Source of the DNA: an uncultured Bacteroides sp.
GTDB taxonomy: Bacteria; Bacteroidota; Bacteroidia; Cytophagales; Cyclobacteriaceae
Direction: 5' to 3'
Length of the DNA stretch: 64,000 bases
Assembly (NCBI GenBank): GCA_902168185.1
Contig: CABHOV010000041.1
Location: 1 to 64,000 of the forward strand
Shown: piece by piece, positions 27,801 to 36,747 of the stretch
How positions within the stretch are numbered: the stretch's first letter is position 1
Layout: every line of letters starts with the position of its first letter
Translations under genes and position numbers: made by a program
Notes under the pieces: generated by a model
What the model saw: the letters and a program-made list of their open reading frames with translations, nothing else
Told to the model about the DNA's origin: nothing
The model's database searches: none

Positions 27801-30646
27801 GGATATTTTTTGACGGTATATACTTTTTCTACCACTTGTCGCTTCCAAAATTCAAGAACTCGCTTCTCCGTTTGCACCTGATCTTTTAATGAAGGATTAA
27901 AGCTGAAAAAATGTAGTCTTTGCTTAAAGCGATCAGATATACTGATTCGTTCCTGATCAATCAAGCCAGGCATAAATGTTATAGCCCGGTCTGGTTTGAA
28001 ACTGAATGACGTTGTGAAGTCAGGCGTATGATAGGACGCAGGTCCCCAAGAAAAAGGTCCAACTAATTTATTCTGATCATTTCCCCATTGCAAGAATGGC
28101 ATAGTATGAATATCGTCGCCCTGCTGCAGATAGGCCAGGCGTTGTGCATTGTCGCGGTTAAGTAAAAGAAAATGTGGTGCCAGATTGTTTATCTCATTTG
28201 CAGAGAACACAGGATCCATTTTGATCTCTTCTACCGTAACCGGTAAATTATAAAGGTCTATACTCAGAGTAAGTTTAAACCCTTTTTTCAGAGTTACATT
28301 TTTGATTTTCAAAAGACGATCGCGAAGCCGAATGGTAATGGTGTGTAATCCTGCGCGTGCTCGAAATGAATAGGGCTCAATGCTTTCCGTACCATGATAA
28401 TATTTCAGTTCATTATCAACATAGATATAGTATACAGATCGGATATTACCATAACCAACGATAAACGGAGCAACCTGCGTAATACTGTCTTTTGCTAAAG
28501 AGTGATTTGTATAGAGTCCGTTTGCAGGGTATAAGAAATTATAATACTCAATGCTATCGAGCCCCAGCTTGTTTTTCCAAAAATCATAATCGAGATGATT
28601 AGAGAGTGAAGTGTTTATATCTTTTTCGTGGAATTCGTTGAAGATTTTTCTGCTTTTGAATCTCTCGAAATCAGGCAATGCTATAGGGGATGTCTCCCTG
28701 AATTTTTTAGTGATGGCGTATGCGGTGAGATCAGCATGAGGAACCGGTTTATTGAAAGCGTCTTTTACCTGGATCTTAACATCAACCCGTTGCCCTGGAA
28801 ATACAGATGAAGGATGATCGATATCAACCACCAATGGCTTTTTAGCAAAAGGCAGATCAAAGTTCTGATCGTTTGACTTGCCGGCCCATATATATTGAAT
28901 CGAAAAGTAATAGCGCGCATTCGGAGATGCCTTTCTTTTTAAAGTATACTCCGTTGTCTGCCCTTGATCAATAATCGTATTGCCTCTGAATAACTGATAA
29001 CGGAATGCTAACTTTCTTGAATTTTGAACAACGACCAGCAAGCTATCTTTTGTGCGTTGCGCAGCAACGTTAACGCCAGCGTCTGTCGCATCGAGGTCAA
29101 CTCTCTTTAGTACAACTTTATTCTGCAGCAACAGATACGCTGTGGTATAGGGATCGATCTTCTGTGCATAGGGAAGTAAGACATCTGCTCGGTCATATAT
29201 ATCTCCCGAAGCATTCAGCGATTGAACCTGAAATTTTTCTTGAGACGTGGATGTAAATATGACCGAGTCGTTTTTAATTTCCGTGTCAGCGACTGGTATT
29301 TTATAGGTATATTTTAAGTTGAGATTCTTGACATGACGTTCGTTGTCTGCATTTGTAAAAATGGCGGTGACTTCATAGTCGATTTCAGCTTTTGGAAAAA
29401 TGGAATCGGGAAGCGCTATACTTGTTTCCCCTAGTGGATCAAGCTTCATTGAATGTATCCACAAAGTATCCTTTACAAATATAGAGGGCCGTTCGAATGC
29501 ATTTACGTTTTTAGACATCACCAATACCTCTGCGCTCACATCATATAGCGGCAGATCATTCGCATCGGTCCCTTTCAGAAATATAGTTGCCGGCTTATGT
29601 GGAGGCGAATCACTGCTGCGGATGCTGAAGAAATTTTGTTTTAATTCGTACTGCTCATATTCAAAGGAGACAGACGGATAGTTATCATTCTGCCTTTTAT
29701 CAATGAGATGAATAGAGTATCGTCTGTCGAGCTCCAGCTTCAGACTATCATCCAGCACAAATTCATACACATATGCTCCAGGCCTATAGCTCGTTATTTC
29801 ACCCAGCTTCTTTTCCCAATAATTGCCACGATATCCACTGATCTCTACCTGAAGTGTATTGTGGATGGGCTTGCCGTTTTTCTTTACGATATAGGCCTTG
29901 AGCTTTACTGTGTCGCCTGGCTTGAATTTTGGTTTATTCAGCACAACATAGCCGTTGTAATTTTTTTGTGCGAACACTTTGCGCACCCTGTAATATATAC
30001 CCGGAGGACTGATGTGGGGATAATTGAAAAAACTTTTTACAGTGCGGCCGATGTAGAATATAGGAGATAGTATATGGTTGATTGGAAAAGTGCCGAGCAC
30101 TCTTCTTTTTGTTCGTGCCGGAAGTGTGTTATTATACTGCCGTTTGATGTCGAAGTATGACGTATGCCCTTGGTATAGGACGCTGATCCATCCCTGGCGA
30201 TTGGTGGTGCCAATGCGATAGGCGTTTAATTTCTTTGTGAATGGAATGCTTCTGATTCCAATGCGCGGCTCCAGTGTTTTAATTTCATTTCCATTTCTAT
30301 CGTGAAATAACAATACCAGATCACGATGATTATTAAGAATGGCCATGTCAAGATTATTGACAGACTCTATTTCAGCTTGTAGAGAAGTTCCTTGTGATCT
30401 GATAAATAAATAGTGGCCAACCGGTAATTCCTTTCTATATATTGAATCGGATGGATAAAAATCAACGGGCGTATGAAAATATTTATCCGCCAGGGATTCG
30501 TACTCTTTAGTATATAGCGTTTCTGCTTCCTCGTTTGTTATCTGGTATATAAATGTGTGATAACTGCCGGTACGAGAGCTAACAAGGTCTTGCGCGCCTG
30601 AAGTAATGTAAAAAAGCGTAAAGCAGCTAAGTAGAAGTTTCCTCAT
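24839..30646 (-). CDS. Alpha-2-macroglobulin-like protein with SusC-type plug insertion
   Basis: Very large exported protein of 1935 residues with a signal peptide (MRKLLLSCFTLFYITSGAQ). An MG2-type domain lies near 228-330 (KPKFKPGDTVKLKAYIV), followed by further MG-like domains. Residues about 1090-1165 are a carboxypeptidase-regulatory-like domain (GRVTDESGEATPGVNVILKG). About 1166-1280 are a TonB-receptor-plug-like domain (VVVIGYG, PLVLIDG, YGSQAANGIILISTK). The A2M domain follows near 1310 (FRDYAFWQPKLYTD). The thioester domain has an intact CNEQ motif at about 1516-1519 and WGWW near 1560. There is no outer-membrane barrel. Bacterial macroglobulins trap proteases by thioester attack. 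I chose the ATG at 30646, which overlaps the preceding gene by 20 bp. Confidence 0.85.
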   Translation of the reverse strand: MRKLLLSCFTLFYITSGAQDLVSSRTGSYHTFIYQITNEEAETLYTKEYESLADKYFHTPVDFYPSDSIYRKELPVGHYLFIRSQGTSLQAEIESVNNLDMAILNNHRDLVLLFHDRNGNEIKTLEPRIGIRSIPFTKKLNAYRIGTTNRQGWISVLYQGHTSYFDIKRQYNNTLPARTKRRVLGTFPINHILSPIFYIGRTVKSFFNYPHISPPGIYYRVRKVFAQKNYNGYVVLNKPKFKPGDTVKLKAYIVKKNGKPIHNTLQVEISGYRGNYWEKKLGEITSYRPGAYVYEFVLDDSLKLELDRRYSIHLIDKRQNDNYPSVSFEYEQYELKQNFFSIRSSDSPPHKPATIFLKGTDANDLPLYDVSAEVLVMSKNVNAFERPSIFVKDTLWIHSMKLDPLGETSIALPDSIFPKAEIDYEVTAIFTNADNERHVKNLNLKYTYKIPVADTEIKNDSVIFTSTSQEKFQVQSLNASGDIYDRADVLLPYAQKIDPYTTAYLLLQNKVVLKRVDLDATDAGVNVAAQRTKDSLLVVVQNSRKLAFRYQLFRGNTIIDQGQTTEYTLKRKASPNARYYFSIQYIWAGKSNDQNFDLPFAKKPLVVDIDHPSSVFPGQRVDVKIQVKDAFNKPVPHADLTAYAITKKFRETSPIALPDFERFKSRKIFNEFHEKDINTSLSNHLDYDFWKNKLGLDSIEYYNFLYPANGLYTNHSLAKDSITQVAPFIVGYGNIRSVYYIYVDNELKYYHGTESIEPYSFRARAGLHTITIRLRDRLLKIKNVTLKKGFKLTLSIDLYNLPVTVEEIKMDPVFSANEINNLAPHFLLLNRDNAQRLAYLQQGDDIHTMPFLQWGNDQNKLVGPFSWGPASYHTPDFTTSFSFKPDRAITFMPGLIDQERISISDRFKQRLHFFSFNPSLKDQVQTEKRVLEFWKRQVVEKVYTVKKYPDNHPVVKNTGTLVVLDSKPVGLPPRFATFIINLDVPDEYYIFPGHEAYFTPLLPGTYQVVVLYQDESYLKPAPVKVNAYGRTFYRLDHEKIHIPDSFSRQVMERVKKWSNESVYIEQTRQRQMQDLRELYYRESTDNTPLTGGRWVTGRVTDESGEATPGVNVILKGTTNGTATDMQGEYRIYVPANGVLVFSFIGYTSQEINTRSQDALDIQLNADVQQLSEVVVIGYGSQEKKMLTGSVSALQGRMAGVSILSGNKALVADSVSIKLRGASALASGNAPLVLIDGVLRTLDDIDKNRITSIEVLKSEQAVALYGSQAANGIILISTKPGTTRAQLLKTKLPEAPQLLTAGDAAPGSSLRKNFRDYAFWQPKLYTDQNGEATFQTTFPDDITGWDIQVLAMASKKRTGQTSSKVQSYKPLAAQLSLPNFLLQGDTAQAMGKITNYAGDSLQITRSITVSGKPQLESSLVIKNSVIDTINLFGPAHDSLAVKYGIAYKKYEDGELRNIPVMPVGSLESTGFFAALPRDTTAIFNFNTPGNIKFYAQTDLLDVLLDEVNILKVYPYDCNEQLASKLKALLAEKSICIYRKEKFKYDNQVEKAIKKLIANQHKDGSWGWWNMRGGSHWITLHVAKTLLWATSLGYKARFDQQGVKNYLMEYTTSSTPIEEQLRSWIFLSESGETIAVQPIIDSLKKKNAIKSLHQNLLIQRLRQLQKYSVDWSVIEKYRHETLKGNWYWGETNYTLMNNDVDNTLLVFQLMEARNQNDPDLLKLQNYFLEKRKRCWTNTYESARIIETLLPRLLKQKHVDQKPVLVLNGNQTITSFPVEIELRDYKTISIAKTGSAPIYITAYQQHWNLQPKKVEKEFIIHTALEDNVKKLKAGKPVTLHVTLEVKKDAEYVMINIPIPAGCSYNTKDQSWTNGEVHREYDLHETRIYCERLRAGIYQYAVKLLPRYKGKYQLNPAKAEWMYFPVVYGREEMKSIAID

Positions 30647-31559
30647 ATAGGTTCTGGTAAGTGGTAGCACCCTGAAGCCCGCCTGTATGCACGACAAGTA
30701 TAGTGGAGCCTCTACGAAAAGAACCTTTCTTCACTTCCTCCATCACAGCCCACATCAACTTGCCCGTGTATACAGGGTCGAGCGGGAGGTTATGCTGCTG
30801 CTTCATTTCATGAATGAACTCCATCAACTCAGGCGTCACCTTAGCATAGCCTCCGTGATGATAAGATGTAAGGATGGACCAGTTTCCATAAATCGGTGAA
30901 GAATTTTTTTTCCCTTGACTATAAATATTTAATAATTGATCTACTTCTTTTTTTAGAAAGTCACCTTTTAATACGCTAACCCCTACAATTTCACGGGCGT
31001 TATCAAGTCCGACAATAATGCCAGTGATAGTTCCTCCCGTTCCCACTGGAAGGTATAGATGATCAAAATTTAGTGATAAGAGAGATTCACCGAATTCTTC
31101 ACATCCTTTTAACGCAAATTCATTTGTTCCGCCTTCCGGGATTAAATAGAAGTCGCCAAATTTTTCATGAAGACCTTGAATGAAAGCTATATCATTTTTT
31201 TTACGGTACTCTTCCCGAGAAACGAAGTGAAGTTTCATTCCTTGTTCGCTCACAAAACGTAACGTGGGATTTATAGGCTCTACTTCTTCACCACGAATTA
31301 TACCAATGCTTTCAAAATTGCATTCATGTGCAGCAGCCGCAGTTGCATAAATGTGATTTGAGTATGCACCCCCGAATGTCAGCAGTATTTTTTTATGGAG
31401 TCTTTTTGCTTCCGCGAGATTATACTTCAGCTTCCACCATTTATTTCCGGAAATAAAAGGATGATTTAAATCTTCTCGTTTAATGATCACGCGAACGCCA
31501 GCCGCCTCTAGCGTTGGGTGATGAAATTCCTGAACCGGAGTTGATGTATACTGAAGCAA
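30627..31559 (-). CDS. PLP-dependent ACC deaminase/D-cysteine desulfhydrase family enzyme
   Basis: Pyridoxal-phosphate enzyme of 310 residues, fold type II. The PLP lysine lies in SGNKWWKLKYNL near residue 40. The phosphate-binding loop is PVGTGGTITG, and EGGTNEFALKG also matches the family. Members cleave 1-aminocyclopropane-1-carboxylate or D-cysteine; the choice cannot be made here. The start is TTG at 31559, since no in-frame ATG lies nearby upstream. Its last 20 bp overlap the macroglobulin gene start, so the two are probably translationally coupled. A functional link is not obvious. Confidence 0.82.
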   Translation of the reverse strand: MLQYTSTPVQEFHHPTLEAAGVRVIIKREDLNHPFISGNKWWKLKYNLAEAKRLHKKILLTFGGAYSNHIYATAAAAHECNFESIGIIRGEEVEPINPTLRFVSEQGMKLHFVSREEYRKKNDIAFIQGLHEKFGDFYLIPEGGTNEFALKGCEEFGESLLSLNFDHLYLPVGTGGTITGIIVGLDNAREIVGVSVLKGDFLKKEVDQLLNIYSQGKKNSSPIYGNWSILTSYHHGGYAKVTPELMEFIHEMKQQHNLPLDPVYTGKLMWAVMEEVKKGSFRRGSTILVVHTGGLQGATTYQNLYEETST

Positions 31560-31615
31560 GCCTATTTTTTTGCCTTGAAAATAGCTCGAATTATGCGCAA
31601 AAAACGAATTTTAAA

Positions 31616-31656
31616 TTACTAATAATTTTAGATGACATTACTAAAAAAATTAGTAA
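31616..31656. promoter_or_regulatory. 16-bp inverted repeat in divergent promoter region
   Basis: Arms at 31616-31631 and 31641-31656 match at 14 of 16 positions, with outer halves TTACTAAT / ATTAGTAA. It lies between two divergent genes and 31 bp before the radical SAM start codon. It could be an operator or a leader hairpin that affects translation. Confidence 0.4.
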
Positions 31657-31674
31657 CTATGTATGACAATAGTG

Positions 31675-31681
31675 AAGGAGG
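31675..31681 (+). promoter_or_regulatory. Strong Shine-Dalgarno AAGGAGG
   Basis: AAGGAGG is followed after 5 nt by ATG at 31687. This is an excellent Shine-Dalgarno site in a genome whose other genes show none, and it favours 31687 over the upstream ATG at 31663. Confidence 0.6.
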
Positions 31682-31686
31682 ATTAT

Positions 31687-32739
31687 ATGGAAGATGAATA
31701 TTTTAAAGGGCGCGGAGCACAAATAAAAACCGGAAATAAATTTCTAAAAGCTGAATATGTAACGGAACATATTGAAGGACTTGATGAACCGTTGTTCTCG
31801 GCTCCAACAACGCAAATTTTTTATGAGACACCAAAAAAGATCGTAAACAAAGTTACGAGTCCTGATTTGCGGATGATGTATTCCAGCAATCCATACCAGG
31901 GTTGTGAGCATGGATGTATATATTGTTATGCGCGCAACTCGCACGAGTATTGGGGCTTTAGTGCCGGGCTTGATTTTGAAAGTAAGATCATCGTAAAAAA
32001 GGATGCACCGAAGTTGCTGGAGAAATTTATACTTCATCCCAATTGGCAGCCCGTACCGATCAGCCTTTCCGGTAACACAGATTGTTATCAGCCACTCGAG
32101 CGTAAGTTTGAGATTACACGGGGCATGCTTAAAATTTTTGCACAGTACCGCCACCCGGTTGGTATCATTACAAAGAACAGTCTTGTAACTCGTGATTTGG
32201 ATCTACTAAAAGATCTTGCACAGGATAATCTTGTACATGTATATATATCCATTACGAGTTTAGATGAGAACCTGCGGAGAGCTATGGAGCCACGGACAGC
32301 CAGTGGTATAAAAAGATTACAAACCGTGGAAGCTCTGGCAAAAGCAGGAGTGCCCGTGGCGATCATGAACGCTCCGATTATTCCCGGATTAAATCATCAC
32401 GAAATACCACAGATTCTGAAAGCGGCCAGCGACCATGGCGCGTCAGGTGTAGGCATGACCGTTGTACGATTGAATGGATCTATAGGAAAAATTTTTGAAG
32501 ACTGGCTTCGCAAGAATTTTCCGGATCGTTTTGATAAAGTATGGCGTCAGATCTGTTCACTGCATGGTGGCAATGTAAACGATTCACAGTTTGGCAGGCG
32601 AATGGGTGGGGAAGGTAATTATGCCGAGACTATACATCAGCTTTTTACAATATCGAAAAAGAAATACTTTGCTGGTAAAACAATGCCTCCTGTAGATTTA
32701 ACAAAATTCAGAAGAGGTGGTAATTTAAGTTTGTTTTAG
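31687..32739 (+). CDS. PA0069-type radical SAM protein
   Basis: Radical S-adenosylmethionine protein of 350 residues. The Fe4S4-binding cysteines are C73, C77 and C80 (GCEHGCIYCYA, CxxxCxxC). It resembles the PA0069/SplB-like group, of unknown reaction. The motif SGNTDCYQPLE and the MGGEGNYAET ending fit that group. I chose the second ATG (31687) because it follows a strong Shine-Dalgarno sequence; the first ATG (31663) would add eight residues. It is convergent with the M20 peptidase gene. Confidence 0.82.
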   Translation: MEDEYFKGRGAQIKTGNKFLKAEYVTEHIEGLDEPLFSAPTTQIFYETPKKIVNKVTSPDLRMMYSSNPYQGCEHGCIYCYARNSHEYWGFSAGLDFESKIIVKKDAPKLLEKFILHPNWQPVPISLSGNTDCYQPLERKFEITRGMLKIFAQYRHPVGIITKNSLVTRDLDLLKDLAQDNLVHVYISITSLDENLRRAMEPRTASGIKRLQTVEALAKAGVPVAIMNAPIIPGLNHHEIPQILKAASDHGASGVGMTVVRLNGSIGKIFEDWLRKNFPDRFDKVWRQICSLHGGNVNDSQFGRRMGGEGNYAETIHQLFTISKKKYFAGKTMPPVDLTKFRRGGNLSLF

Positions 32740-32811
32740 ACGATCTCATTTAAGGAAGATATATACGAGTGGCGTAACTGCGATTGAGTTAAGATAGGCT
32801 TCTAAATAAAT

Positions 32812-32851
32812 TAAGCTTGTGTGAATCAGTGTTGATCTGCACAAGCTTAAG
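32812..32851. terminator. Hairpin between convergent genes
   Basis: TTAAGCTTGTG (32812-32822) pairs perfectly with CACAAGCTTAA (32841-32851). An inner ATCA-GTGT-TGAT hairpin fills the loop. No strong T-tract follows, so terminator function is likely but not certain. Confidence 0.5.
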
Positions 32852-32889
32852 ATTGTTAGCGTATCAGCTCGAAGCTATAGATATATAAT

Positions 32890-34248
32890 CTACTTCTTCG
32901 CGTAGTGTTTATAAAAAGCTACGATCGTTTCAATACCAGTCAGGAAATTGTTTACACCGTAATGTTCGTTGGGCGAATGGATAGCATCGCTGTCCAAACC
33001 AAAACCCATCAGCACGGTATCTAATCCAAGTTCTTTTTTAAACAAAGCAACAATGGGTATACTTCCGCCATCGCGGGTTGGTATAGGTGTTTTGCCAAAC
33101 ACTTCTTCAAACGCTTTGCTTGCAGCTTTGTACGCTTCCGAATCGGTTTGAGTAACGGCAGGCTCACCACCATGATGCGCCATAACTTTTACCTTTACAT
33201 AATTGGGCGCTATAGATTGGAAGTGTTTTGTAAACAGCTCGGTAATTTCAGAACTGTTTTGATTGGGAACAAGTCGCATGGAAATCTTGGCGTGCGCTTT
33301 GGATGGCAATACAGTCTTCGCGCCTTCTCCGGTATAGCCTCCCCAAATTCCATTAACGTCCAACGTTGGGCGAACTCCTGTTCTTTCTAATGTAGTATAT
33401 CCTTTCTCTCCCTTTATCTCATCAATGCCTAATTCTTTTTTGTATTCGTCCAGATCGAAAGGAGCTTTGTTCAAAGCAAGACGTTCTGATGCTGTGAGCT
33501 CGGCAACTTTATCGTAAAAACCTGGAATAGCAACTTTTCCATTTTCATCGTGCAGTGAATCGATCATGCTGCAGAGTATATTTATAGGGTTGGCAACCGC
33601 ACCACCATATACACCGGAGTGTAAATCGCGATTAGGTCCCGTTACTTCAACTTCCATATAGCTTAGTCCGCGCAGACCCGTGGTAATGGAAGGATGCTCC
33701 AGCGATATTAAAGCTGTATCAGAAATGAGAATTATATCGGCCTTCAGCTTCGCTTTATTTTCTTTCACGAATGTTCCGAGGTTATCCGAACCGACTTCTT
33801 CTTCGCCTTCCACCATGAACTTGACATTGCAAGGAAGAAGGTTGAGCTTCATCATCGTCTCGAATGCTTTCACATGCATATATACCTGGCCTTTGTCATC
33901 GCAGGAACCACGTGCATAGATCTTGCCGTTTTTAACCACCGGTTCGAACGGAGGCGAGTCCCATAAATCTATAGGGTCAGCGGGTTGTACATCGTAATGG
34001 CCGTATACCAGGATCGTAGGCAGCGCAGGATTAATAATCTTCTCTGCATATACAATGGGGTGTCCTTTCGTTTCAGAAATGCTAACGCTATCAACACCGG
34101 CAGCGGCTAATTTTTCTTTTAAAAATTCTGCGGCTTTACGCACATCAGCTTTGTGGCGACTGTCTGCACTCACAGACGGAATGCGAAGCCAGTCAAAAAG
34201 TTCTCCAAGGAAACGGTCCTTATTGGTGGAAATGTATTCTTTAATCAT
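32890..34248 (-). CDS. M20-family dipeptidase
   Basis: Zinc-dependent dipeptidase or carboxypeptidase of 452 residues, related to carnosinase-type M20 enzymes. Metal and catalytic residues are visible: H and D of YGHYDVQPAD, D of RGSCDDKGQ, and the EE of EGEEEVGS. The dimerisation domain lies in the middle and a C-terminal His is in GLDSDAIHSPNE. No signal peptide is present, so it is probably cytosolic and acts in peptide use. It is followed upstream on the same strand, 57 bp away, by the SMP-30-like gene. Confidence 0.9.
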   Translation of the reverse strand: MIKEYISTNKDRFLGELFDWLRIPSVSADSRHKADVRKAAEFLKEKLAAAGVDSVSISETKGHPIVYAEKIINPALPTILVYGHYDVQPADPIDLWDSPPFEPVVKNGKIYARGSCDDKGQVYMHVKAFETMMKLNLLPCNVKFMVEGEEEVGSDNLGTFVKENKAKLKADIILISDTALISLEHPSITTGLRGLSYMEVEVTGPNRDLHSGVYGGAVANPINILCSMIDSLHDENGKVAIPGFYDKVAELTASERLALNKAPFDLDEYKKELGIDEIKGEKGYTTLERTGVRPTLDVNGIWGGYTGEGAKTVLPSKAHAKISMRLVPNQNSSEITELFTKHFQSIAPNYVKVKVMAHHGGEPAVTQTDSEAYKAASKAFEEVFGKTPIPTRDGGSIPIVALFKKELGLDTVLMGFGLDSDAIHSPNEHYGVNNFLTGIETIVAFYKHYAKK

Positions 34249-34305
34249 ATTCCGTTATTGTTTGGTGGCAAATTACAGCATCAATCCGATTGTCAATGCA
34301 GCCCC

Positions 34306-35253
34306 TTATAATTTTATCTTTAAGATTACCGGATCATTCAGTTTTTCCGTTTGCTTTAATTTATCTCCATTACCAATAAGTTGAAGCAATTGACTGTTGG
34401 CAATAAAATAAAAATAGCCGTCTGCTATAGCTCCCGTTGTAGGCGAATCGAATATCGGATCTTGATCACATAAATATTCAATCTTATCAACAGCATCATC
34501 GGCAGGTGTTAACGTTAGCTTGTGAATGGATTCCGGGAAGAAAGTATTCTGTACACCGATGAGCGTGTTGTTATATACATACAGGCCATCATATCCCATC
34601 ACCATATAGCGGTCATTGCGTAGCGATGAAATTGCCTTGCTGGTAATGTCGACACGGGCAATTCCTAAACCGCTGCCTGTACTGACAAGTAAAAATTTTT
34701 CATCGGGTGTGGTGGTTATACCATTGGCGAATGCGAGACTTCCAGGTTTCGTGAATTCCTCTAGACTCTTGCTGTCTTTGCGCACCACCCAAAGCATTCC
34801 CGCCTGCGTATCGGTTACAAAAACATCTCCTGCCTTTGTAATATATAGATCATTGAACAAGTGGCGATTGTCGTCTACGAGTTTAAATCGCTTTACCATT
34901 TTTTTAGTATGGAGATCATATACATGTACATTCGAAACCCGGTTGATGGTATCATGTTCCGGAGTATTGTTGCACGCCCACAATAGACCTCTGGCATCAA
35001 CTTTCATTCCCAGCACTTGTTCAATTTCATCAGCATGTGTAGTGATGAAATCACTGGTCTTACCTTGTGGTGAAATTTTGACGATCTTTTTTTTATAGAT
35101 GCTGCTCACATAAAATGCTTTCTCTGCTGGATCATACGCAATGCCCTCCGGAATTAAATCCTTCTCTGCAATGACAAAAGCTGTTTCCGCTTTCTTTTGA
35201 GCAACAAGAATATGAGACAGGAAAATAAGAAATAAAAGAGCGTGCTTATTCAT
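34306..35253 (-). CDS. Secreted SMP-30/gluconolactonase-like beta-propeller
   Basis: Exported protein of 315 residues. A signal peptide ends near VAQ (residue 19). It has the beta-propeller pattern of SMP-30/gluconolactonase/LRE proteins (EGIAYDPAEKAFYVSS, GMKVDARGLLWACNN, FNDLYITKAGDVFVTDT, FANGITTTPDEKFLLVS). The calcium-binding Glu, Asn and Asp positions of the family appear to be present. Lactonase activity is possible but unproved, as many Bacteroidota members are uncharacterised. Confidence 0.75.
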   Translation of the reverse strand: MNKHALLFLIFLSHILVAQKKAETAFVIAEKDLIPEGIAYDPAEKAFYVSSIYKKKIVKISPQGKTSDFITTHADEIEQVLGMKVDARGLLWACNNTPEHDTINRVSNVHVYDLHTKKMVKRFKLVDDNRHLFNDLYITKAGDVFVTDTQAGMLWVVRKDSKSLEEFTKPGSLAFANGITTTPDEKFLLVSTGSGLGIARVDITSKAISSLRNDRYMVMGYDGLYVYNNTLIGVQNTFFPESIHKLTLTPADDAVDKIEYLCDQDPIFDSPTTGAIADGYFYFIANSQLLQLIGNGDKLKQTEKLNDPVILKIKL

Positions 35254-35308
35254 GGAGATTTTTAATAACGATACTAATGGTTGACAATAATGTGAGTAAC
35301 TATATATA

Positions 35309-36679
35309 TCAGAACAGCACGACTTCTGTTCCTCTCGGATTGGTGAGATACGAGTTAATTAAATTTTGCACTATAGGCGTTTCTGTACTGGAGCGCACAT
35401 AAGTTCGTGCTGATTCAAAATCGGCAATCGATACGTCTTTTGCGATGTACCCAAAACCACAATATGTACCTTTATCTACGAGCACCAGCGACTGCTCATC
35501 TATATTTCTTCCTTTACCGATAATCGCGGCAGAGTTGCCTGCAACTTTAAATGTATCGATCGCTTTCTGTATCCGCTTGTTATACTTCTTCACCGTTTCA
35601 ACACCCTCACATGCACCATGGCATTCGCCTGTCTGGTAGTTAAAGCATAATCCTTTTGCAAGCTGCAATCCACATAATTTAGGACACAAATTAAACTCAC
35701 GCACTTTTTCCCACAGGAAATTCCACGCGTCTCCCTTTGAACTGAAACGAATGAGTGGATGTGAACCACGCGTGACTATATTTACTGAAAACCGGTGATA
35801 GCCATTTCGGTCTTCATAATCGAATATGCCCCACTCTTCTGTTTTATACTTTTGCGCCAGATTATACTTTGGCCATAACCTTCGGATTTCCTGTGATTCC
35901 AGAATCAACGCGATCAACTCATTGCCGGTAAGTTCAAAGCTGATGTGGTGAATTTCATTTCTGATTTTCGATCGACTCCATTCCCGCGCTTCACCGGTAA
36001 AGTGACCTGCAATTCTTTTTTTAATGTTGATAGCTTTACCAACATAGATTACCTGACCACGTGCATTCTGAAAATAATATACTCCCGGTTGTGCAGGCAA
36101 GCGATCGAATTCTTCTTTCGGAAGATTGGGAGGAAGAATAGTTTCTCCTGAATTTCTTTTCAACGCTTTCGTGATATGGTTATCGCGGTCACGCCGAAGC
36201 AACTGATCGAAAATTTTAACGGTTGCCTGTGCATCACCGCTGGCACGGTGACGATTCATGATTTGTATACCCAGACTTTCTGATAATGTTCCTAAACTAT
36301 AGGAGCGAAGTCCCGGAATAATTTTACGGCTGAGTCTTACGGTGCATAATTTTTTTGCCTGCCAGTTGATACCCGAAAGTTCGAACTCACGTTTTAAAAA
36401 TGAATAGTCGAAATGCGCGTTGTGCGCTACGAATACTTTTCCATCCAACAGGTTAAAAATATCTTCAGCAACTTCTTCAAAGGTTGGCGCGTCCAGTACC
36501 ATCTCCGTTGTAATGCCGGTAAGGCCTGTGATGTAGTACGGAATATTCCTTCCGGGATTTACCAGCGTATGATAGGTATCCGTAATCTGAATTCCATCAT
36601 GATGGTAAATCGCGATTTCAGTAATGCGATGGTTTGCCGCATATCCTCCGGTCGTCTCAATATCTACAATCGCGTACAT
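35309..36679 (-). CDS. DnaQ-like exonuclease fused to UvrC-like GIY-YIG nuclease
   Basis: Two-domain nuclease of 456 residues. Residues 1-165 form a DEDDh exonuclease (AIVDIETTGG, FVAHNAHFDYSFL, HRASGDAQAT). Residues about 195-275 form a GIY-YIG endonuclease (GVYYFQNARGQVIYVGKA, then KKRIAGHF). The remaining 180 residues have cysteines in the order CPKLCGLQ...CFNYQTGECHGAC, resembling the UvrC cysteine region. The fusion is known in several phyla and resembles the Cho-type repair nucleases. It probably takes part in DNA repair. It is divergent from the small membrane protein at 36748. Confidence 0.87.
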   Translation of the reverse strand: MYAIVDIETTGGYAANHRITEIAIYHHDGIQITDTYHTLVNPGRNIPYYITGLTGITTEMVLDAPTFEEVAEDIFNLLDGKVFVAHNAHFDYSFLKREFELSGINWQAKKLCTVRLSRKIIPGLRSYSLGTLSESLGIQIMNRHRASGDAQATVKIFDQLLRRDRDNHITKALKRNSGETILPPNLPKEEFDRLPAQPGVYYFQNARGQVIYVGKAINIKKRIAGHFTGEAREWSRSKIRNEIHHISFELTGNELIALILESQEIRRLWPKYNLAQKYKTEEWGIFDYEDRNGYHRFSVNIVTRGSHPLIRFSSKGDAWNFLWEKVREFNLCPKLCGLQLAKGLCFNYQTGECHGACEGVETVKKYNKRIQKAIDTFKVAGNSAAIIGKGRNIDEQSLVLVDKGTYCGFGYIAKDVSIADFESARTYVRSSTETPIVQNLINSYLTNPRGTEVVLF

Positions 36680-36747
36680 GGTCGAAATTTAAAGTTTGAC
36701 TTGTTACCGTAAAAGCAGAAATTCAATCAATTTTTAATATCTCAAAA

